Source: Chara braunii (taxonomy: Eukaryota > Streptophyta > Charophyceae > Charales > Characeae). Taken from it: a DNA stretch of 21,790 nucleotides. The notes under the pieces were generated by a model. It worked only from the letters and a program-made list of their open reading frames with translations. It made no database searches and was not told the origin of the DNA. This document shows positions 1 through 7,845 of this stretch, one piece after another. A program made the position numbers and the translations under genes. Where the stretch lies: contig BFEA01000911.1 in the NCBI GenBank assembly GCA_003427395.1, positions 7,539 through 29,328 on the forward strand, in the 5' to 3' direction. Each line of letters begins with the position of its first letter. Position 1 is the first letter of the stretch.

Positions 1-35
<35 letters not shown>
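1..35. repeat. (AC)n microsatellite
   Basis: An uninterrupted AC dinucleotide run occupies the left edge of the window, so its true length is unknown. It passes directly into a tetranucleotide repeat. Confidence 0.97.
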
Positions 36-38
<3 letters not shown>

Positions 39-39
39 A

Positions 40-42
40 CAC

Positions 43-99
<57 letters not shown>

Positions 100-108
100 C
101 AATCAAAC

Positions 109-145
<37 letters not shown>
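40..145. repeat. (AATC)n tetranucleotide microsatellite
   Basis: Tandem AATC units, with a few interruptions near positions 94-110, run up to about 145. The array stops where the candidate LTR begins with TGTG at 147. That is consistent with an element inserted into, or at the edge of, a microsatellite. Confidence 0.95.
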
Positions 146-146
<1 letters not shown>

Positions 147-1384
147 TGTGATAACCCGTCCAAACACGGACTGAAACACACACCTGATTTCTGAGTTTTG
201 CTCATAGACTGAATGCCCTACTTAGTTCCCCGCCTGCTAAGTCTGTTTGTGTGTGTGTTTGCTGGACTGCATTTCTGTTTGAGTGCTGTTTGGCTTGCGT
301 GTGTGACCGTGTCTGTCTGAGTGCTGGTTGCTATGAGTGTGCGTGTGTGTGGCCCGCCAGGGCACTTGTTCGTTCGTTGGGCCCTCAGGGCCGGTACTTA
401 CCTGTGGCCGTGGCTTCGAAGGGTTGCAGCGGGGAAAAAGCACTCAAGTAGCGGGTAGGCCGGTACCACACCCGGCAGGGGGGTAAATATGCAGGTACCG
501 GAGGCCGAGCAGAAGAAGACAAAAGTGCATTTTTAGAGGCCGGTAGTGTAGGCTAGGTCTAGCGGGTACCAGTCTGACTCTAGGGCCTGTAGGGGCAATA
601 TCAGAGTCTGCAATGATGTTCCCTCCAAAAGGAGGAGAAGGTACCGGTTGCTTGGGAAGGCCAGCGGCCTGGAAGTCACCGCCCAAGAGGCAAAGCAGGC
701 CGCTATATCTTCCGGCCAGGCGGAAGACCCGACCTCTTTTTCGGTGTGCAAGTTTGGCGACACACTGGTGGAGCGCTGGAGGGAGCAGCGCCGGGCTGGA
801 GCTGCGCTGCTGGGGAGGAAGAAGAAGGACCGAGGGAGGAAGAAGGACGAAGGAAGGAGGAAGGGGGAGGAGCGCCAGGGGTTCTCACCTGGCTATGGTG
901 GCAGCCATCTTAATCACCTTGGTGGGCGCTGCAGCAAGGAGTCCCCAGCCGGGGAGAGCCACAGGAGTTGGGCATGGCGGCCAGAGCCTATCCTTTGGAC
1001 ATCTGAACAAGGCCTAGTAGTCCGTCATAGCCTCGGCCTATGAGAGTGAAGACAGGGAGAGGCGGCCATGGCTATGGACGACCTTGAATGATACCTGCAG
1101 TAGACGAGGGACTCAGACATGATTTTGGACCAGTCATTCAACATTGTAACATTATTTCTTGTACGAAAAAGAGGAGGGGGAGATAAGGAGGAGGAGATTG
1201 TTGGGCGAAGAAGAAGAGCCTTGTCATTGTCTTTGCTGGTGTACATCTTCTTCTTCTTCCTTCTTCCTTCTTCTTCTTCTTCTACTCCTCCCTCTCCTCT
1301 CAAGTTCATTCATTTCTTTCTGCAATTAGATAGCATTGTACTCTTCAGTGGATGTGTATCTCAAAATTGGCCAGGGTCATAACA
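147..1384 (+). mobile_element. Candidate LTR of a plus-strand retrotransposon
   Basis: The 1238-bp interval begins TGTGATAA and ends TCATAACA, giving the TG...CA ends and short terminal inverted repeats of an LTR. It is followed after one base by a tRNA-iMet primer-binding site, which fixes the right end well. The left end is inferred from the TGTG and from the end of the AATC microsatellite. Inside are GA-rich stretches (about 812-877), a TC-rich stretch (about 1245-1305) and a cluster of GTAC motifs (394-644). No long ORF in it looks real. No second copy of this LTR is in the window, so target-site duplications and 3' LTR identity cannot be tested. The internal coding region expected to the right is missing or decayed. 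Confidence 0.6.
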
Positions 1385-1385
1385 T

Positions 1386-1397
1386 TGGTATCAGAGC
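1386..1397 (+). promoter_or_regulatory. Primer-binding site, initiator tRNA-Met type
   Basis: TGGTATCAGAGC is complementary to the 3' end of plant initiator tRNA-Met (including CCA), the usual minus-strand primer of plant LTR retroelements. It lies two bases after the CA end of the candidate LTR, the expected spacing. This is the clearest evidence that a plus-strand element began to the left. Confidence 0.85.
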
Positions 1398-1435
1398 GGA
1401 TTCTACTTGCTAGTGAGAGTTGACTTTGCTACCCT

Positions 1436-1568
1436 AACCCTAACCTAAGTGGTTGAGAGCAACACTTAGGGTTAGGGTTGGATGGTTGAGGGAAGTGGGG
1501 CAGCGTGGCTAAGGGAAGTTGCCCCACCTGGTTAGGTCATGTGGGGTCAGCATAGAACCTAACCAGGT
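1436..1568 (+). other. Structured leader: three consecutive hairpins after the PBS
   Basis: Hairpin 1 (1436-1479) has arms rich in CCCTAA/TTAGGG. They pair over about 20 bp with two one-base bulges and close on an AGAG loop. Hairpin 2 pairs GTGGGGCA (1495-1502) with TGCCCCAC (1520-1527). Hairpin 3 pairs ACCTGGTTAGGT (1526-1537) with ACCTAACCAGGT (1557-1568), a perfect 12-bp stem. Hairpins 2 and 3 share two bases, so their ends compete. In retroelements this part of the RNA often holds dimerisation or packaging structures. That role here is inference. Confidence 0.7.
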
Positions 1569-1754
1569 TGCTTGAGAATGAGATTAGGCTGGCGAGACAT
1601 TTCGAGGAGACTTCATGCGGCGATTTGAGAGAGACGATTGTGAGAGGCACTCACACCTGGAATCTGATTCAAGGGAGACACTTCGCAACTTAAGGGTTGC
1701 CCTCAAGTAGGTGAGCTTAAGGGTCAGATGCCATACTGCATCAACGGACTGCAA

Positions 1755-1774
1755 GTTGCTACCTTGTTTTTCAG
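1755..1774 (+). other. 3' splice-site-like sequence
   Basis: A T-rich tract ending TTGTTTTTCAG resembles a spliceosomal acceptor, with the AG at 1773-1774. It lies about 375 bp after the PBS, where a leader intron of an LTR element could end. No coding sequence clearly follows, so it may be chance. Confidence 0.3.
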
Positions 1775-1799
1775 CATCGACGGGGGATCCGGCGTTGTC

Positions 1800-3010
1800 G
1801 AGCGCATCGGTCCGGCACCGCACCTGGGCATCGCGAGACCCTCCCTACCGCGTCACGCAAGAGTTGGTTTAAATCCTTCGTCGCAATCTATACGTATGGA
1901 GCTTCCGTAAGCCGCTCGGGCCGAGTGCGCCAACCATACCTTTCGCGAGTCCCTACGACAGGATAGGGCCTACGCGAGGCACGACTTAACTACACCTTAC
2001 GGGAGTTGTCACCTCCCTTCGGTGGGCGTATCCCCGCCGAGCTACCAGTTCACAGTACGAAAGCTAATCAGCAGAGGTGGATCAGTCAAGGGCGTTTCTC
2101 GTTCGTTGTAGCATAGGGGGTGCGCGCAGTAATACGCCTCTATCGAACCCGCACGCGAACCGGCATCATGAGGGGCTGAAGTCCCAAGCGCGGCTCGTCG
2201 TCGGTCGACTAGGACGCATCCTATACGCCACGCGCACACCACTTTACGAGCACAAAAATAAAACACATTCACACACGCATCAAACAACGCGACATCACTC
2301 CTAGTCCCTTCAGTAGCTATCCCATAACTCTCCGACACGGAAATCGGATAGGTGTCGCGCGCGGGACTTAGTATAAAACCGCAAGGACACAGGACTAATC
2401 TCGTATCGACTCGCAATGCAACCGTGCACACGCGGTCGCAATGATGGCGTACCATGTAATACCCATACTTATGCGGTCCTCGATAATCTTGAGGGTCGCA
2501 TTCGATACTCAAGTGTCGGCTGACACGCGCCTTGGCGATTAATCTCTCGACGCTGGACGACCGCCATGCGCGGTTGAAGACCACACACCCTCTTTTGCAC
2601 CTTATGCAGAGCGGCTGTTACACAGGTCCACGCCTGTGGTGACAGTCGTCTCTTGCGGCCCTGGGGATAAGCCCTACCCCAGGCTTGGACAGAGGTCAAG
2701 GGGTTTGACTTTGACGGCAGCCACGGACTACAACGTCCAACTATAAATCTGAAAAAACACGAATAGGCCGAAGGCCCTCTTTATCCCAAAAAGAAAACAA
2801 AACCTTGGGGTACCCTTCCCTTTTTCAGTGATGTCAGCGGCCTGTAGTAATCCCAAGCGTTCGCGCATATGTGCGGGTCCCTTTTGATCCCATAACTTTT
2901 TAACACTAGAGTGGCGAAACGTCGTGTGCAGGATTCTAATATAAAGTCGCGCAGCTGTGGGTCAGTCTCATACCAACCAAACAATGTCAACCGCACGTGG
3001 TAATCGCGGC
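1800..3010. other. No gene recognised; short inverted repeats
   Basis: Neither strand holds a convincing ORF. A 180-codon minus frame at 2042-2584 shows no domain and no coding-like composition. Inverted repeats are frequent. Examples are CGACAC/GTGTCG at 2333-2357, CACAGG/CCTGTG near 2619-2638, CCTGGGG/CCCCAGG near 2660-2683, and GGCC-GAA-GGCC near 2767. The stretch probably belongs to the decayed interior or flank of the left-hand retroelements. Confidence 0.5.
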
Positions 3011-3015
3011 TCCGG

Positions 3016-3099
3016 CCTCGTGATATTTAATGGCTGAAGGAATATATCGTGAGGGGTTACCCCGCACGATATTGAACGACTGAAGGACATGCCGTTCAA
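3016..3099 (+). other. Two hairpins sharing a CTGAAGGA loop
   Basis: Hairpin 1 pairs 3016-3026 (CCTCGTGATAT) with 3044-3054 (ATATCGTGAGG), 11 bp including two G.T wobbles. Hairpin 2 pairs TTGAACG (3072-3078) with CGTTCAA (3093-3099). Their stems differ, but both loops contain CTGAAGGA (3034-3041 and 3080-3087). The 22 bases ending in that motif agree at 17 positions between copies 46 bp apart. A competing hairpin joins 3044-3057 to 3059-3072 and could switch with the other two. Confidence 0.65.
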
Positions 3100-3151
3100 C
3101 CCTCGCGACATTTCCGCCTTCAGGGTGGGGTGCCTTGATGGGCAAAGTAAA

Positions 3152-3192
3152 TAGGCTCTGCGCAAGGGAAAATTCCTTCCTTGCAGAGCCTA
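3152..3192 (+). other. Strong hairpin, with a second one at 3215-3246
   Basis: TAGGCTCTGC (3152-3161) pairs perfectly with GCAGAGCCTA (3183-3192). The inner arms GCAAGG and CCTT can extend the stem. Just downstream GGACCTTG (3215-3222) pairs with CAAGGTCC (3239-3246). No run of T follows either one and no gene ends here, so they do not look like terminators. Confidence 0.75.
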
Positions 3193-3392
3193 GGGCTTGG
3201 GACGTCCTGGACAAGGACCTTGAATCCCGGCCCAGGACCAAGGTCCGACTAAGAAAAACCCTCAAGAAGTAAAGCAAAGGAAAAGGAAGGGTCTTCCCTG
3301 CGCTTCTCAATCTTAAATTCTGAGTATGCTTTTTGTACAGGGTCCCTTAACCCATGCAAACACTTATCCTAGGTACACCCATATATATATAT

Positions 3393-3404
3393 AAAAGGGG
3401 GAAG
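3393..3404 (+). promoter_or_regulatory. Polypurine tract before an LTR
   Basis: AAAAGGGGGAAG lies two bases before the TGTGACG start of the LTR at 3407. A polypurine tract primes plus-strand DNA synthesis and normally sits immediately upstream of the 3' LTR. Its presence suggests that the following LTR is a 3' LTR of a + oriented element. Confidence 0.6.
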
Positions 3405-3406
3405 TA

Positions 3407-3773
3407 TGTGACGATCACTTCTCACAGTCTCATTGGGGTCCCTCACAGCCATACGTATATATGTGATCGCAGGCAACCAAGTCCAGAATCTGATTCATAG
3501 CACATACCTGCAAATCACATCAACGAGTCAATCAACAGTTCACGCACTACACGGAGTCAACCCCAACCATCTTCAACACTCATACCCCTCTCTTTAGCCA
3601 TGCAAGCTTTAACCTCCTTTTATATATGCATACCCCTCGCTTTAGCCATGCAAGCCCCAACCTCTTGTCCAACCAACTTTAAATAAATACTCAGTACCTT
3701 TGTTAAATGGCCATTCAATAAAAGTTCAGGTGAAACCTTAACGAAACAATGAAAATTCACCAGGGCTATAACA
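3407..3773 (+). mobile_element. Second LTR, 367 bp, of a different family
   Basis: The sequence starts TGTGACGATC and ends GGCTATAACA, giving TG...CA ends. A TATA-like TTTATATATG (about 3618-3627) is followed 90 bp later by AATAAA (3717-3722), then 51 bp to the end. This is a compact U3-R-U5 layout. The preceding polypurine tract favours a 3' LTR. It shows no similarity I can see to the LTR at 147-1384, so the two are not a pair. The sequence after it has no clear PBS. It could instead be a solo LTR, or part of a longer terminal repeat continuing into the AT-rich module. Confidence 0.6.
3581..3676 (+). repeat. 48-bp tandem duplication inside the LTR
   Basis: The 27 bases at 3581-3607 recur at 3629-3655 with one mismatch, offset 48 bp; both begin CATACCCCTC and contain CTTTAGCCATGC. 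The TATA-like sequence lies at the junction. Duplication of promoter-proximal U3 segments is a common way for LTR promoters to vary. Whether it mattered here is not known. Confidence 0.85.
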
Positions 3774-4121
3774 TTTTAGGCTGAGTGTGGAGGGTGAGTT
3801 GGAATTTAGTCGTAGACCGACGAATCGGCAACCAACATGTTATCAGTGATAACAGATGATGATCCTCAAAGGATCAAGCTGAATCTAATCCGGATCTTGA
3901 ATCAAACGATCAAAAGGGGTCTGTAACACATGACAGGTCAATGCCCCAGGCTGAACCTATAAGTTTATGGAGGACAATCTCTATATTGCGACCTTACCCA
4001 ATCATCCTAGTTAACTATGTCTAAGCCTACCTCTAAGCAATATGGTAACATCTTCCCTTAGTCAGAGTGGACTTATCAAAACCTCCACCTGTCAAAACAT
4101 AATCGATCTCTTTTAAACTAA
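3774..4121 (+). other. AT-rich spacer with tight hairpins
   Basis: No ORF is present. Two strong hairpins lie close together: TGTTATCA-G-TGATAACA (3838-3854) and TGATCCT-CAA-AGGATCA (3860-3876). Base composition is clearly richer in A and T than the sequence left of 3.3 kb or right of 6.1 kb. This marks a distinct module that runs to about 6.0 kb. Confidence 0.6.
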
Positions 4122-4700
4122 GAAAATTTCGGCAGCGCTTCCCGTAGGAAAAGTGTCTTTTCAGAATTTATATAACTCTAGATATGAAAGCAGAAATAAA
4201 TTTTAACCCCGGAAAGTCAAATTTTGTTTAACTCCCTGAAAAAGTAAAAATTTAGGCAGCACTCCTTTTAGAAAGAGAGACTTCCTAGATTTATACCAAG
4301 TCAGATATGAACTCGAGAGACAACTCGAGTTCAACTTTAGACAGAATTTAACTAACTTCTTAATTTTGTAGAAATTTTGGCAGCACTCCCTTTAGAAAAG
4401 TGTAATTCCAAAATTTATACAAGGCTAAGTCCAGAATTTTAAAAGTAACTTTGACTTCCCAAGGTTCAATCTTGTCGAACTCCCTGAATTAGCAAAAATT
4501 TGGGCTGCACTCCTTTTAGAAAAGGAGACTTCCCAGATTTTAACGAAGTCAGATAAAAGAAAAGACAAAGTTGAACTTTTGACAAGTCAAAATTCGACCA
4601 ACTCCTTGGATTTGTAGAAATTTCGGCGGCGCTTCCCGTAGAGAAAGTAGCTTGTCAAGATTTATACAAAGCCAAGTATAAGAAAAGATCTCAGAAAATG
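4122..4700 (+). repeat. Five-copy 124-bp diverged tandem array
   Basis: A motif resembling AAATTTCGGCAGCACTCC recurs with its GGCAGC core at 4131, 4255, 4379, 4503 and 4625, spacings of 124, 124, 124 and 122 bp. Each unit continues with a TTTTAGAAAAG-like segment, then a GATTTATAC-like segment, then AACTCC before the next core. Copies have diverged in sequence but kept their length. Individual copies carry perfect hairpins, such as CTCCTTTT-AG-AAAAGGAG (copy 4), GAACTCGAG/CTCGAGTTC (copy 2, near 4308-4332) and TTTTGAC-AA-GTCAAAA (copy 4). From memory, similar GGCAG motifs occur in long LTRs of seed-plant Ty3/Gypsy elements. That suggests terminal-repeat or untranslated retroelement DNA. Confidence 0.85.
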
Positions 4701-4738
4701 CAATAATTCATCTCAGTATAAAAAATTTGCTACAGAAA

Positions 4739-4864
4739 ATGCAGGAGTTGACACTAACTCCTATGGCTTTATCACGTGGCGAGCAACTAAAACAACTACC
4801 TATCAATCTGAAACTTAGACTAAGTAGTAACCTAACTCAGTCACATGCAGGCCAAGCCACAAAG
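4739..4864 (+). other. Possible small exon ending at a strong splice donor
   Basis: An open frame from the ATG at 4739 gives 42 codons (start MQELTLTPM) up to AAAG/GTAAGT at 4861-4870, a near-consensus plant 5' splice site. The start region also forms a hairpin, AGGAGTT/AACTCCT (4743-4762). No domain is recognised and no matching acceptor exon was found. It may only be a donor-like site in retroelement leader sequence. Confidence 0.2.
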
Positions 4865-4935
4865 GTAAGTACTCTCACCAGCCCAAGTCAACATGAGCAA
4901 ACAGTACTTCATGGTCTCTCAATGATTTAACCCTT

Positions 4936-5893
4936 TATGCCCAACTTACATAAGGCATAGGTCAAGCTGCCTGAACTTACAGAGCGCGCCCAACTTAGCC
5001 AGGCCTAGAGTCAAAATACCTAAACTTATACAGCGTTCTGACTTGGCCGAGTATACACAAACACATGGCTCAACTACTTTTCTCTTCTTTGGGCACAAGA
5101 CTAGACCATACTAGTCGCCCTGAACTGTTTAAGGATATCCCAATTATATATACCTGTCTTCAGCCTTGTGTTCTAGCGCTGCATATGACAAACTAACTTA
5201 AGTTCAGTCTGCCCCGGTTTATCACCAATTTAATTCGTAGTTATACTCTCTTCAAATCGTGATACGGCTATAGTCAGACCACCTAAACTTATAGAACAGT
5301 CTGATTAGCTCATTCTTAGATAGAATAGTAGTAAAATATAGCGAAGTTATAACCATTGGGTTCCTGCATGTGCGAGGATTTGAGTCAGACCCCCTGAACT
5401 TACAGAAGGGTCTAGCGCTCTGCCAAGTTTTTTTCTCTCTGAACCATCATGTATGTGGCATTGAGTCAAACCCCCTGAACTTACAGAAGGGTCTGCCTCT
5501 TTGCCAAGATTATTTTCTCAAAACAAAGGCAGGAAGGGACTGAGCCACTTGAACTTACAGAACAACTTTGCCCCCTCGTTCAGAAACAAAAGAAACTCAA
5601 GAAAACCCAAAGAAAACAAGGCAACTTAAGACACCAAAACTTATTGAGCGCCGTGAGTCCCTGGAAATCAAGCGCAATCAAACCCCTCACAGGGCAGAGC
5701 AGTCAGGCCACCCGAACTTACAAAACAGCCTGACCCTCCATGCAAGCCATAGCACTGGGTCTCCCCAAACTTATGAGGACATCCCAGCCTCCAGAGCAAT
5801 CAGACCCTGTAAACTTATATAAGGGTTTGATGCTCCATTCAACCCAAAGTAAACAAAGCACTGGGTCTCCCCAAACTTATGGGGACCTCCCAG
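4936..5893 (+). repeat. Array of AACTTA-loop hairpins with differing stems
   Basis: AACTTA occurs 15 times in about 960 bp, starting at 4943, 4974, 4992, 5023, 5195, 5286, 5397, 5478, 5552, 5623, 5638, 5715, 5768, 5812 and 5874. In 13 of the 15 the bases directly before and after can pair: G-C, A-T, C-G and T-A are all seen. The exceptions are 4943 and 5623. Outer stems differ between copies yet stay complementary. Examples are TCAGAC/GTCTGA (5274-5304), AGACCC/GGGTCT (5387-5413), GTCAGGC/GCCTGAC (5702-5734), ATCAGACCCT/AGGGTTTGAT (5799-5831) and CCCCA/TGGGG (5869-5884). Typical copies read CC(T/C)(G/A)AACTTA(C/T)A. Stem covariation around a fixed loop points to selection on hairpin structure. 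Function is unknown. Confidence 0.9.
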
Positions 5894-5987
5894 CCTTAAT
5901 GACCCAGCCAACCACCAAGGAAAACAACCCACCATCCTGCCTTTCCTCTAGATGCAGTTCTTTTCAACAGTCTGAATTTACATAATC

Positions 5988-5993
5988 AATAAA
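5988..5993 (+). promoter_or_regulatory. AATAAA polyadenylation-like signal
   Basis: AATAAA lies about 95 bp after the last AACTTA hairpin, near where AT-rich composition gives way to more GC-rich sequence. It could be the 3' processing signal of a transcript covering the hairpin module. A hexamer alone is weak evidence. Confidence 0.25.
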
Positions 5994-5999
5994 GTTACA

Positions 6000-6700
6000 A
6001 CTGAGCTTGAACAAGCATTTCTTTACTTAGTCTGGTTTAGTCTCCTTAAGGTCAAACCAAAAATAAGATAAGGCTGCACACCATATATTCAGCCAAAGAT
6101 GCAATGGGAGATACAGGTAGGGGTTATAGTTTGGTGTATAGAGGGAAACACAAAGGTTACCTGTCAATTCTCTGCCTTCAGAGCCTCGCCTAGGCTCCGG
6201 CAGAGCTCCTGCAATCGGTGGGTGGACTCCCCACAGAGTCTTAATGCAGTCCTACGGGTTGCAATCCCGCCTGCCGCCTTCCCCTCAGAACAAGACTAGA
6301 CTTAGAGTAAGAAGGGCGGGATCCATGAACTTCACCATAGACCGAATAGCTCACGAGCCTTTTCTGCTATTTTCCAACATGCTGCGGTCCCCATCGAGTT
6401 GGTCCCAATTGGGTGAGTTGGATTCTTTAAGCCACATTGCGCATTGGGAGTGATGTTGGCTAGAAGAAGGAGGTAAGAGACTCTCAGATACAAGGGAGGT
6501 GCACTTAGACTCGCAGGAGGGGGCCTTGTAATCTTTTTGCGCCTGAGGGCCCCGCAATGACAGACGAAAAGTAACAGCTTGGCCAAACTCTGAATCAGTC
6601 GCCAAGGCCGCACTTCTGACGACTTCCCCGATCCGCAGCAATAACCCCTCCTTCTAAGGCTCAATCACTCCCCCAAGTTCATCCGCCGTGGCACCGTAGA
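6000..6700. other. No gene recognised
   Basis: Both strands carry only short frames with no recognisable domain; the longest are minus frames at 6332-6664. One compact hairpin, GAGCCT/AGGCTC (6181-6197), lies in it. This is the transition from the AT-rich module to the CAG-rich tract. Confidence 0.5.
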
Positions 6701-7460
6701 CTGCAACAGTCAGTGATAACCGCTATGGTATGCAACAGTATGCAGCGATCAACAGCAGCGGCGTCCACTAGTTTGCCACAACCTGGGAACAACCAAGGGC
6801 CGCGGCTGCGCAAGGTTAATAGTGACAGTCAGCGCGCAGCCCGTAGCAATCCTTCCTCCCCACAGCCTCTCTTCGAAAAAGCGTCGTCTGTCGTTTCTTA
6901 CGCGGACAAAACCAACAGCGAGCAGTCCATACACAACCAACACTACCACCGGGGCACAGCGTTATAGATCCGCAGTCCGTAGTCCGGTAAGGAGCTGCAG
7001 TCCAGGCCTGGCCAGCAATAGAAGCGGCTATACACAGCGATGCCGATCAGCAGCAGCCACAGCGGTCCCCGGTAGTACCTGCGCACAGTCTTTAGTAATA
7101 GTTGTCCGCCGTAACAGCCAGTAGCCGTTGTGCAGTCCGTAACAACAACAATCAGTTGTTCGTAGCACCAGCCTGCGCCGTCAACAACGGCTGTGGCAGT
7201 ATGCAATAGTACACAGTAGCCACCAGGAGTAGCCGCTCACGCACTGTTCATAGGCTTAGCAGCAGCACACCCCGACAGTCCACAGTCAACCTTCTCAGCA
7301 GCCAGTAGCAACGACCATACAGTAGTTTGCACAACCTCTCCTACAGCCGCACAACCACCGGTAGTAACCGCTGCAGCGGCCTATACACACAGTAGTCCAC
7401 AGTAGATTCCGCAACAGCCTCTGATCGCACGGTAGCCCAACTACCGCTACGCCATCTGCA
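6700..7460 (+). repeat. Degenerate CAG/GTA-rich low-complexity tract
   Basis: CAGCAG, CAACAG, CAGTCC, CAGTAG and GTAGTCC words recur irregularly on the + strand. This could be a decayed minisatellite or a glutamine-rich coding repeat. Frames are broken by many TAG codons arising from the CAGTAG words. No fixed period could be established by eye. Confidence 0.6.
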
Positions 7461-7680
7461 CTATGTTCAGTCAATGGAAGCAGTTAATCTTAGCTTGTTG
7501 CAACAGCAGCAGCCTGCGTACGATGTACCGCAAGAGGCTGTGGTCGCGGCCTCCCTCACAAAACCCCAGACAGGTTACGGATCACTTGGACCAGCACTTC
7601 ACCAGCCAGCACCACCAGGCACTACAACTCATAGCACTACCGACATCGCCTGCTGTTCGTCATTTCCCTGCTGCATATAA
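7396..7680 (+). other. Glutamine/proline/alanine-rich open frame
   Basis: An open stretch of 94 codons follows the TAG at 7393 and ends in a stop at 7678-7680. Its only late ATG is at 7474. It contains LLQQQQPAYDVPQEAVVAAS and ends in a Thr/Ser/Cys-rich tail. It continues from the CAG-rich tract, so it may be a low-complexity coding remnant or chance. No family is recognised. Confidence 0.2.
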
Positions 7681-7722
7681 TTCGTCAATACGTTGTAAGC
7701 CCGCTGCGGGCTGCGTAGCTTC

Positions 7723-7845
7723 ATGGCCACAGTCAAGACTCCGTCCGACGAGCCCCCGGCCCTTCCTGCGTTCCTCCGTGACCTGCTTATACCTGCATCG
7801 AGCCTCCCGGATAAGGGAACGAACCTCCTCCGAGAAAGTGCCCAG
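7723..7845 (+). CDS. Possible first coding exon, hypothetical protein
   Basis: The ATG at 7723 has a G at +4, a favourable start context. It opens 41 codons, MATVKTPSDEPPALPAFLRD followed by a stretch rich in Leu, Ser and Pro. The exon would end at CCCAG/GTACGT (donor GT at 7846), a good 5' splice site in phase 0. The sequence read past the donor changes to a Ser/Pro-rich translation of a pyrimidine-rich tract, as expected of an intron. No downstream exon could be identified with confidence and no domain is recognised. It could also be the start of a retroelement gag. Confidence 0.3.

Noticed and set aside
613-1043. Overlapping 130-codon + strand ORFs in the left LTR
   Set aside because: Driven by GA-rich low-complexity sequence (Lys/Arg/Glu/Gly runs); several frames are open at once.
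2042-2584. 180-codon minus-strand ORF
   Set aside because: No ATG-led domain, no recognisable motif and a composition unlike a conserved protein; it lies in a spacer rich in inverted repeats.
3152-3246. Transcription terminators
   Set aside because: Neither hairpin is followed by a T run or preceded by a gene, and the window is eukaryotic.
4936-5893. CRISPR array
   Set aside because: Repeats are very short, spacing is irregular, the stems vary between copies, and the setting is eukaryotic.
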